Positions 45,196-52,376 of a stretch of DNA of 64,000 nucleotides are shown here, piece after piece (the stretch's first letter is position 1; every line of letters starts with the position of its first letter). The notes below the pieces were generated by a model, which was not told the origin of the DNA, searched no databases, and saw only the letters and a list, made by a program, of their open reading frames with translations. Origin of the DNA: a bacterium (GTDB taxonomy: Bacteria; Electryoneota; B3-LCP); assembly GCA_026394195.1 (NCBI GenBank), contig JAPKYS010000071.1:55795-119794 (forward strand), written 5' to 3'. Position numbers and translations under genes: made by a program.

Positions 45196-46722
45196 TCAAC
45201 GAAAATACTTGACTATTTCGTCAATCAATCCCGGCACGGAGTACTCTTTCGCCTCGATGGAGACCTGAAGTCCGACTTCAGCCGCGATGGTGCTGGTCAT
45301 GGGACCAATCGAGGCGATCTTCGCTTGTCCAGCAATTTTTAGCGCTCGCTCTTTTCCTAAGATTTCTATGAACGCAGAAACGGTTGATCCGCTGGTGAAG
45401 GTGATGACGTCCGGTCGGTTCTCCTCCAGGTAAGCCCACATTCCTGCATCCCATTCAGCGGTCGAAGTTGAGTAGACCTGTAGTGCTAAAACGATAGATC
45501 CAGATTCTGCCAGGGTGCGTTCCACTCTGTCATCGCCCAGATTCCCCCGCACTCTCACTACCAGGCTGGATTGATCTTGAAGAATAGGGGCAAGTTCATC
45601 TGCGAGGACTGCCGTTGTTGCTTTGGTCGGAACAAAATCCGCCGTCAGGTTGCATTGATTTAACTCGCGAGCAGTACCGCTGCCCACTGCCGCAATTTTG
45701 AATCCCCCCCAGAAGCGTTCATCGTAACCGTTGGCGATAATTTGCTTATGGAAATAGCGCACACCATTTTCACTGGTAAAGACTAGCCATCGCGTTTTCT
45801 GAGTGTCGAGAGATTGGCGTAAGCTGACCCATCCGGAGGAATCTTGAAATTCACTGATGGCGATGGTCGGAAGAGGAAGGACTTCCGCTCCGTCTTCCCT
45901 GAGCATTTCGTACATTTCAACGGCTTGATCCGCTGGACGAGTAACCCAGACGCTTTTACCGGCAAGCGGACCTTTACCGAACCAGGCAAGCTCCTTCGCC
46001 AATTTGACAACGTCTCCGATTACGAATAGGGCGGGTGGGGATATCTTCTGCTCTTCGGCAATTTTAACCAGGTCAGCCAATCTGCCTGTAGCGCATCTTT
46101 GCAGTCCGGTGCTGCCCTGTTGGATCAATGCCGCCGGTGTAGCTGGAGCCATACCACCGGCAATAAGTTTTTCAATCGTAGCGGATAACTGTTTCACGCC
46201 CATGTAGCCAATGATCGAGCCGTGTTCGACGCCACTCAGCCATTCCCAGGGCGCTTGAAATTCAGTTTTATCACTCGCCTCATGTGCCGTGACGAGTACC
46301 GCGAAAACCGAACTATTTCGGTGGGTGATCGGAATCCCTGCATAGGCTGGAACAGCGATGCCGGCGGTGATGCCCGGGACAATTTCAAATGGGACGTTGT
46401 GCTTCTTCAGAAATAGCGCCTCCTCGCCGCCACGGCCGAAAACGAAGGGGTCGCCGCCCTTCAACCTCACCACCTTTAATCCCCGTTGCGCCAGTTGCAC
46501 GAGTAGGGCGTTGATTTTTTCCTGCGGTACCGAGTGACATTCGGCTGACTTACCGACATAATATCTTTCCACATGCTGTGGAAGAGTGACCACCAATTCC
46601 AGCGGAGACAGACGGTCATAGACCACCGCGTCACAGTCGTGGAGCAATCTCTTACCTTTGACCGTGATCAACCCCGGGTCGCCCGGTCCGGCTCCCACCA
46701 GATAGACAATTCCGTTAGACAT
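45196..46722 (-). CDS. cobA-hemD: Fused uroporphyrinogen-III C-methyltransferase / uroporphyrinogen-III synthase
   Basis: A 508-residue fusion. Residues about 1-245 are a SAM methyltransferase (VYLVGAGPGDPGLITVKG, VRLKGGDPFVFGRGGEE, VPGITAGIAVPAYAGIP) that makes precorrin-2. Residues about 250-508 are HemD (VWVTRPADQA, LVFTSENGVRYF, TFTSGSTVSAF). The fusion is common in anaerobes and directs uroporphyrinogen III into siroheme. The ATG at 46722 is preferred because it has GGAG upstream and overlaps hemC by only 8 nt; a GTG seven codons earlier is possible. Confidence 0.92.
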   Translation of the reverse strand: MSNGIVYLVGAGPGDPGLITVKGKRLLHDCDAVVYDRLSPLELVVTLPQHVERYYVGKSAECHSVPQEKINALLVQLAQRGLKVVRLKGGDPFVFGRGGEEALFLKKHNVPFEIVPGITAGIAVPAYAGIPITHRNSSVFAVLVTAHEASDKTEFQAPWEWLSGVEHGSIIGYMGVKQLSATIEKLIAGGMAPATPAALIQQGSTGLQRCATGRLADLVKIAEEQKISPPALFVIGDVVKLAKELAWFGKGPLAGKSVWVTRPADQAVEMYEMLREDGAEVLPLPTIAISEFQDSSGWVSLRQSLDTQKTRWLVFTSENGVRYFHKQIIANGYDERFWGGFKIAAVGSGTARELNQCNLTADFVPTKATTAVLADELAPILQDQSSLVVRVRGNLGDDRVERTLAESGSIVLALQVYSTSTAEWDAGMWAYLEENRPDVITFTSGSTVSAFIEILGKERALKIAGQAKIASIGPMTSTIAAEVGLQVSIEAKEYSVPGLIDEIVKYFR

Positions 46723-47638
46723 GCTTGAGTAAGTCTCCGCCACCTTGGACCAGCAGATCTCTGGCTACTAATTCACCCAGCGCTTTAGCTTCCTGGCGGG
46801 TATGGGCGAATCCGGATGATCTGATGACTTGACTGCCATCACGTGCCGCAATTAAGGCATCCATTTTGATTCGTCCCCCCTCGTAACGTGCCCACGCGCC
46901 GACCGGAACGCTGCATCCAACTTTCAGAGCTGATAACAGGGAGCGCTCGGCATTAAAACAGGCTCGATCGTATACTGAGTCGATCTCTTCCGCCAATTGT
47001 TTCATCTCAATGTCATCGGATCTCGATTCTACGACCAAGGCGCCCTGACCGGCAGCGGGAACGAAATCTTTGGGTGGTAAGATCTGAGTTATATGATGCT
47101 CCATCCCCAACCGAATCAACCCGGCGCGAGCCAGGATCATGGCATCGAATTCCCCGTCGCGCAGTTTGCACAACCGGGTATCCACATTGCCGCGAATTTC
47201 CACAATCCGAAAATCCGGTCGATACGCCAGCGCCAGCGCACGCCGCCTCGGAGAACCCGTCGCCACCTTGGCTTGCGGCGGTAAATCCATCAATCCGGGA
47301 TAGTTGGCGGATATCAGGGCATCCTCTACGGGCGCCCTTTCCAGTACCGCGGCAACTCGATATCCGGGCATTAAGGTTGAAGGCAGATCTTTGGCGCTAT
47401 GTACTGCCAAATCGATTTCCCTACGCCCGAGCGCTGCTTCCAATTCTTTGACAAATAGTCCCTCCCCGCCCAGCGCTGACAAGCTCGAATGCTGATCAAT
47501 GTCACCGGAGGTTTTGATCGCCAGCAATTCGTATGAAAACTGCGGAGCTGCCTCTCGTAATTTTTCCAAGACCGATTGTGCTTGGATTTGCGAAAGCTTA
47601 CTCCCCCTGGCTCCGATGCGAACGGTTTTCACACTCAT
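46715..47638 (-). CDS. hemC: Hydroxymethylbilane synthase
   Basis: A 307-residue enzyme that polymerises porphobilinogen to hydroxymethylbilane. It shows VRIGARGSKLSQIQAQSV, HSAKDLPSTLMPG, IREGR-like loops (ATGSPRRRAL) and the dipyrromethane-cofactor cysteine in LKVGCSVPVGAWA. It overlaps the upstream gene by 4 nt and the downstream fusion by 8 nt, so the three are translationally coupled. Confidence 0.95.
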   Translation of the reverse strand: MSVKTVRIGARGSKLSQIQAQSVLEKLREAAPQFSYELLAIKTSGDIDQHSSLSALGGEGLFVKELEAALGRREIDLAVHSAKDLPSTLMPGYRVAAVLERAPVEDALISANYPGLMDLPPQAKVATGSPRRRALALAYRPDFRIVEIRGNVDTRLCKLRDGEFDAMILARAGLIRLGMEHHITQILPPKDFVPAAGQGALVVESRSDDIEMKQLAEEIDSVYDRACFNAERSLLSALKVGCSVPVGAWARYEGGRIKMDALIAARDGSQVIRSSGFAHTRQEAKALGELVARDLLVQGGGDLLKHV

Positions 47639-48297
47639 CGATTTCGTTCTTCCTCAATCCAGCGCGTCCAGAGATCATAGGGTGGATGATCAATCGACCA
47701 TTTCGATCCGATTTTCATCCCTTCATCCAGCATACGGTCATATAATTTTATCTTTAATGTTTGTTCGGTTACATTGGATTTTACAAACTCCCTGAACTTG
47801 ATCAACATGAGTTCCCGATCGACGGGGAGTTGATCCTGAAGGAATCTCTCCAATTTAGCGCGCAAGGAGCGTGTATAAAAGGGAATTTTGCCCGAAGAGC
47901 TTATCGCCAGGGTGATGGAGCCATGGCGGATGATGGCTGGGAAGATCACCGAACAGAGTTCCGGCTGATCGACCACGTTGACGGGTATGCTGGAATTTTC
48001 ACAATCCTCGAAGATCCGCCGGTTCACCGCCTCATCATTCGTAGTTGCAATCACCAAACGGTATTCGCGAGCTTCCGGAGAGAGGTAAAGCCGTTGCTGC
48101 CATTCACAGCGCTCTGGGTCAATAAGCCTCTGCATCTCACCGCAGATTTCAGGAGAAACAATCGTAACTCTGGCTTTTGCCTGCAAGAGTTGAGTCGTTT
48201 TACGAGCAGCCACCTCGCCTCCGCCAACCACCAGGCAGGGTTGATCCATGATATCGAAGAATAGCGGCAGGTAATGGGGTTCTGATTTTACGGTCAC
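47635..48297 (-). CDS. Precorrin-2 dehydrogenase / sirohydrochlorin ferrochelatase (Met8/CysG-N type)
   Basis: A 220-residue protein with an NAD motif CLVVGGGEVAARKTTQLL and the TNDEAVNRRIFEDCENSSIPVNVVDQPELC pattern (split here as TNDEAVNRRIF and VNVVDQPELC), followed by FPAIIRHGSITLAISSSGK. This is the SirC/Met8 family, which oxidises precorrin-2 and may insert iron to give siroheme. Together with CobA-HemD it completes siroheme formation. It is the first gene of the minus-strand set and diverges from the MerR gene across 210 nt. Confidence 0.92.
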   Translation of the reverse strand: MTVKSEPHYLPLFFDIMDQPCLVVGGGEVAARKTTQLLQAKARVTIVSPEICGEMQRLIDPERCEWQQRLYLSPEAREYRLVIATTNDEAVNRRIFEDCENSSIPVNVVDQPELCSVIFPAIIRHGSITLAISSSGKIPFYTRSLRAKLERFLQDQLPVDRELMLIKFREFVKSNVTEQTLKIKLYDRMLDEGMKIGSKWSIDHPPYDLWTRWIEEERNR

Positions 48298-48415
48298 GGG
48301 ATTTGGTGCGGTTTAAAGTGGAGTTTCTTGGCGGTTATACTTTGGAAGAACGCAGAGGGATCCTTCGCGTCGTTTGACCCGATTAAGGTCAGTTGAATAA
48401 ATTTTCACAAATATC

Positions 48416-48444
48416 TTGACTTTTCAGTACAGGTTATTTATATT
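48416..48444 (+). promoter_or_regulatory. Promoter of the merR-tmcCB unit
   Basis: TTGACT (48416-48421), a 17-bp spacer and TATATT (48439-48444). An 18-mer TTG-N12-CAA (48393-48410, right half TTCACAA) lies just upstream of the -35 and resembles a weak Rex-type site. A GGGTG/CACCC dyad (48454-48471) falls in the leader. Confidence 0.7.
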
Positions 48445-48507
48445 TTATGCTATGGGTGCTTGGCGCCACCCTGAGTTGATCGAACATCCTTCATAAAACA
48501 TACCGGT

Positions 48508-49017
48508 ATGGTTGATCTTAGTCGTTGGCTGGAAGGACACGCCCCTCAGCAGGGGTTGGACCACCTGGCTCCCGTGATCAGCATCAGCGCTGCATCCGCC
48601 ATTACCGCACTCTCCAATTCCGCCCTGCGCAAGTACGAGTCCGCTGGATTGATCATTTTCCATCGCACATCCGGTAACACCCGCATGCTTTGCATCGAGG
48701 ACCTCGAACGCATCAAGGTTATTCAGCATTTGATCAAAAGATGCAGATTGAACCTTGAAGGTATCCTGCGGCTCTGGGCGCTGCTTCCTTGCTGGGAATT
48801 CAAGAGGTGCAGCCTTAGCTCGCGTGCAGAGTGCCCCGCCTTGAAGGATTCCGATCGCCCCTGCTGGGTCTCGCATCAGAAATCCAAGGGTTGTGAAGGT
48901 CAAAGTTGCCGTACCTGCGAGGTTTATCGCTTTGGAGCCTACTGCACCGAAGATCTGAAGAGCCTGTTAGTCAGTCTTCAGGAATCAGAGAAATCGATTT
49001 CAAAACCACAACCTTGA
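48508..49017 (+). CDS. Cysteine-rich MerR-family regulator
   Basis: A 169-residue protein. Residues about 24-90 fit a MerR helix-turn-helix and wing (SALRKYESAGLI, NTRMLCIEDLERIKVIQHLI). The C-terminal 75 residues contain about ten cysteines, including CWEFKRCS, CEGQSCRTCEVY and AYC, suggesting a metal, iron-sulfur or persulfide sensor. It lies 74 nt before the DsrMK-like pair on the same strand and probably controls it. No strong ribosome site is seen. The exact signal is unknown. Confidence 0.75.
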   Translation: MVDLSRWLEGHAPQQGLDHLAPVISISAASAITALSNSALRKYESAGLIIFHRTSGNTRMLCIEDLERIKVIQHLIKRCRLNLEGILRLWALLPCWEFKRCSLSSRAECPALKDSDRPCWVSHQKSKGCEGQSCRTCEVYRFGAYCTEDLKSLLVSLQESEKSISKPQP

Positions 49018-49091
49018 ATTGCGAATTAAGTAATATAAGTCGATGGTTATTCCCCGGCTGCATCCGGGTGCAGATATAGAAAGGACGTGAT

Positions 49092-50009
49092 ATGACTGTG
49101 TTCCACTTGCTGATATATCTATCAGTGCTCATCTTTCTGACGGCCGTAGCCGCCAGAATAGTGCGAATTGTCAGGATGCCCGTTCACCTGCGCTGGGAAC
49201 TCTATCCAGTTCCGCATGAAAAAAGTCGATCCGCCTATGGCGGTTCCATCCTCGAAGAGGTCAACTGGTGGACTAAAGAACGCGAGGTAGACCGCATCGG
49301 CGAAGCGAAAGCGATGGTCTCAGAGATATTCTTCCTTAAAGGTATCTGGGAACACAACCGCGGGCTCTGGTTCGGATCCTGGTCGCTGCACTTTGGACTC
49401 TATCTGCTGATCGGCGAATTGGGATTGCTGGCGCTTTCCGGTTTCTTGGGTGCAGTCGGAATGCAGCCAGAAATCTTGGCTTTGGTTACACCGATTGTAA
49501 CCATTCTGGCTTGGATTGGCTGCGCTCTCGGATTGATTGGCTCCTTGATTATGTACCTCAAGCGGTTGACTGATCCCAAATTGAAGCCGTTCAACAACGC
49601 CAGCCACTACTTCAACCTGCTCCTGCTGGGCGCAATCAACGTCACCGGCTTGATCTGGGTGGCTGCCGATCCTGAATATGCAGGGAAACTGGTGGATTTC
49701 TTTGCGGGCCTATTCTCTTTGAATGCACTCCCAGTTCTGACCACCATCGGGTACACACACGTTGGAATCGTGCTGTTTTTCTTCATCTACTTCCCCTTCA
49801 CCCACATGACGCACGCGTTCGTGAAATACTTTACCTACCATGATATCCGCTGGAATGATTCGCCCAACGTTCAGGGTGGAAAAATGGGAATTGAAATTGA
49901 CAAATTGGAACATCAGCCGGTCACCTGGGCTGCGCCGCATGTGCGCGCCGATGGCAAGAAAACCTGGGTCGATATAGTCGGTGATACCGGTGAGGAGAAA
50001 AAATCATGA
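49092..50009 (+). CDS. DsrM/NarI-like membrane cytochrome b (TmcC-like)
   Basis: A 305-residue membrane protein of the NarI/DsrM family with about five to six hydrophobic segments and histidine-bearing helices (GSWSLHFGLYLLIGELG, GYTHVGIVLFFFIYFPFTH). It is probably a menaquinone-linked di-haem b subunit that partners the HdrD-like protein encoded 4 nt inside its end. It is a paralogue of dsrM at 34700-35695. TmcC of Desulfovibrio is the closest named match I can offer, but no TmcA cytochrome or TmcD gene is adjacent. Confidence 0.78.
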   Translation: MTVFHLLIYLSVLIFLTAVAARIVRIVRMPVHLRWELYPVPHEKSRSAYGGSILEEVNWWTKEREVDRIGEAKAMVSEIFFLKGIWEHNRGLWFGSWSLHFGLYLLIGELGLLALSGFLGAVGMQPEILALVTPIVTILAWIGCALGLIGSLIMYLKRLTDPKLKPFNNASHYFNLLLLGAINVTGLIWVAADPEYAGKLVDFFAGLFSLNALPVLTTIGYTHVGIVLFFFIYFPFTHMTHAFVKYFTYHDIRWNDSPNVQGGKMGIEIDKLEHQPVTWAAPHVRADGKKTWVDIVGDTGEEKKS

Positions 50010-51625
50010 GCAGGTCGTCGCTGAGTAAGCAACCTAAGAAAGTTACAGACATTAGCGTACCCTCAGAGCAACTGGCGCACGTCGATCCACAGGATATGTT
50101 CCCGTTGCCTCCACCTTACGATAAAGTCAAAGAGCAGCCCGGTTTCAAAGCCCTCTCGGCTGAGACTCGCAAAACCGTCGCTGCTTCCTTGGATGATACC
50201 GTTTGCGTAGGGCTTCCTCAACCGAAATCGAAGGAAGAAGAGGAAAGACTGATCACTGCTTTCCTTTCGGGGCTGAGGAAGCTCTTCACCAGGGAGAACA
50301 ACTGGACCTTCCTCGAGCCTCTGGTGCTCTCCATGGAACATTGCGCTCGTTGTCAAACCTGTGTTGACGACTGTCCGGTTTATGAAGCGAGCGGTAAAAA
50401 TGAGATTTACCGTCCCACCTACCGTTCTGAAATCCTGAGGCGGCTTTACTTCAAATACATCAAACCCGGCAATTCACTCTTCAACAAATTCCAAAATGGC
50501 GACATCGAGTTAAACTGGACGCTGCTCAGCCGTCTGCTGGAACTCAGTTACCGCTGCACATTATGCCGCCGCTGCGCTCAAAGCTGTCCTATCGGCGTTG
50601 ATAATGGTTTGATCACCCGGGAAATCCGCAAGCTCTTCAGTTCGGAAATGGGAATTACAGAGAAAAACTTGCATGAAAAGGGTACTATCCAACAGTTGCG
50701 GGTCGGTTCCAGTACTGGAATGAATTCGTTAGCCGTCAAAGACAACGTCGAGTTCATCGATGAAGATATGACCGAGCGCACCGGCATTCCCATCGAAAGC
50801 AAGTGGGACGTCGAGGGAGCGGAAGTATTATTGTTGCACAATGCCGGTGAATTCATCGCCTGGCCGGATAACCCCGGCTGTTTTGCATTGCTGCTTGACG
50901 CTGCCGGAATCACCTGGACCATGTCCAGCGAAATTGCCGGATATGACGGTGTCAACTACGGATTGTTCTATGACGACGTGCAGTTGGCTCGTATAGCCGC
51001 CAAGCATTTTGAAATCGCTAAAAAACTGAAAGTCAAGAAAATCGTGATGGGTGAGTGCGGCCACGAGAGCAAGGCTTTGGGAGTTATATCTGATCGCGTT
51101 TTCCAGGGAATTCCACGCGAAACTGCCATGTCGCTGATCGCTGACATTGTCTTCTCAGGGAAAATCAAGTTCGATCCGTCGAGAAACAACTTCCCCGTCA
51201 CGCTGCATGATCCTTGCAACCTGGTGCGCGCGATGGGAGTGGTTGAACCACAGCGGCGAGTCTTGCGCTATCTCGCCCCCAAATTCCGAGAGATGCATCC
51301 GCATGGCGTCCGAAATTACTGTTGCGGCGGAGGCAGCGGCTTTGCCATCATGTCGCAGTATAACTTCATGGATTGGCGTCTGCAAATTTCCGGCAGGAAA
51401 AAGTTCAAACAGATCCTTGATGCATTCGCAGACGAAGATCCGAGCGCTGAGACCAAAAAATACGTATGTGCTCCATGTTCGAATTGTAAAGGGCAGATCC
51501 GAGATCTTTTCGACTACTACGGCGCCAAGCAGAAATCCGGCCTGCACTACGGTGGGCTGGTGGAGCTGGTCGTCAATGCCATGGTTGACGTTAAGGAAGG
51601 TTTCCTCAATTTCGAGGAGATGTAG
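50006..51625 (+). CDS. DsrK/HdrD-like iron-sulfur protein (TmcB-like)
   Basis: A 539-residue protein with two 4Fe-4S motifs (CARCQTCVDDCPVY and CTLCRRCAQSCPIG) and CCG-type catalytic domains: MGECGHESKALG, DPCNLVRAMG, YCCGGGSGF and CAPCSNCKGQ. It resembles DsrK but lacks a dsrJOP set behind it. With its DsrM-like partner it forms a two-subunit quinone-linked complex, perhaps moving electrons between the membrane and a cytoplasmic disulfide or DsrC-like acceptor; this is inferred. It ends about 110 nt from a convergent receiver gene. Confidence 0.78.
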   Translation: MSRSSLSKQPKKVTDISVPSEQLAHVDPQDMFPLPPPYDKVKEQPGFKALSAETRKTVAASLDDTVCVGLPQPKSKEEEERLITAFLSGLRKLFTRENNWTFLEPLVLSMEHCARCQTCVDDCPVYEASGKNEIYRPTYRSEILRRLYFKYIKPGNSLFNKFQNGDIELNWTLLSRLLELSYRCTLCRRCAQSCPIGVDNGLITREIRKLFSSEMGITEKNLHEKGTIQQLRVGSSTGMNSLAVKDNVEFIDEDMTERTGIPIESKWDVEGAEVLLLHNAGEFIAWPDNPGCFALLLDAAGITWTMSSEIAGYDGVNYGLFYDDVQLARIAAKHFEIAKKLKVKKIVMGECGHESKALGVISDRVFQGIPRETAMSLIADIVFSGKIKFDPSRNNFPVTLHDPCNLVRAMGVVEPQRRVLRYLAPKFREMHPHGVRNYCCGGGSGFAIMSQYNFMDWRLQISGRKKFKQILDAFADEDPSAETKKYVCAPCSNCKGQIRDLFDYYGAKQKSGLHYGGLVELVVNAMVDVKEGFLNFEEM

Positions 51626-51734
51626 GAGAACAGAAGATACTCAGCTTCAGCGAGACCTCTGACACAGACGCTCCAAATGACAAGTGGCGGTTTTTCAGAT
51701 TCCTCAAACTTACTTCCTGAATGTAGTATCTCGC

Positions 51735-52223
51735 CTATTTTTCCTCATCATCCAGCTCTCGCATGGACCGCAGAATCGCCAGCGGGCTGCTTCCCATTGC
51801 CAACTGAGTTAACTTCGCCATTTTCACCTGGTCAGCCTCGAACTTTTTCTTCAACCGCGCTTCGTAGGCTTCCTTCAAGATCTCCAGCAGAGCATCAAGT
51901 TCGTATGGTTTGGGCAGATAGCCGTATGCGCCCAGCTTGGTGCATTCAACTGCTGACTCCAGTGATCCGTGTCCGGTCAGGATGATGATCTCAATGAACC
52001 TGTGCCCGCTTTTAAGTATTTTGAGCACCTCCTTGCCATCCAATCCGGGCATCTTCAAATCCAACAGCGCCAGATCGAACTTCTTGTGCTTGGCAATCTC
52101 CACCGCTTCCAAGCCATTGGTGGCTTTGGTGACGTCCAGACCGCGCATTTCCAGACGCTGCGCGATGGAATCCAGGAATTTAACCTCATCATCGACAATG
52201 AGGAGTTTGATTTTATCGGGCAT
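51735..52223 (-). CDS. Stand-alone response regulator receiver protein
   Basis: A 162-residue protein with one receiver domain (acidic pair Asp11-Asp12, phospho-acceptor Asp55 in LALLDLKMPG, Thr83 and Lys105) and a helical tail of about 40 residues without an obvious DNA-binding motif. All key residues are present, so it should be phosphorylated, probably by the kinase at 55079-56761. It is the last gene of the SLC13 cassette and is separated from the receiver-SLC13 gene by 153 nt containing a palindromic repeat. Confidence 0.88.
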   Translation of the reverse strand: MPDKIKLLIVDDEVKFLDSIAQRLEMRGLDVTKATNGLEAVEIAKHKKFDLALLDLKMPGLDGKEVLKILKSGHRFIEIIILTGHGSLESAVECTKLGAYGYLPKPYELDALLEILKEAYEARLKKKFEADQVKMAKLTQLAMGSSPLAILRSMRELDDEEK

Positions 52224-52304
52224 TGTTTTCTCTTTCTTTGATTATTAACCCGACCACTTTATGGTGGACAGTGTTCGCCCGCTATTCCGAATTGTTCGGA
52301 AGCG

Positions 52305-52346
52305 GCTGTCCGATTCCCGACGCGCTTCGCTTGCGGGAATGACAGC
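52305..52346. repeat. Dispersed palindromic repeat, copy 2
   Basis: A hairpin with arms GCTGTC/GACAGC and ATTCCCG/CGGGAAT and a GCG-CTTCG-type loop. It shares the ATTCCCGAC and TGCGGGAATGAC core with 14937-14983. It sits between two cassette genes on the same strand, where it could lower expression of the last gene. Confidence 0.65.
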
Positions 52347-52376
52347 TTATAGTTTGTCCAGTATTTTCCGGTCGGA

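Noticed and set aside
49092..51625. A nitrate reductase or methanogen heterodisulfide reductase
   Set aside because: There is no NarG/H and no HdrA/B/C partner. The pair matches the DsrMK/TmcCB layout.
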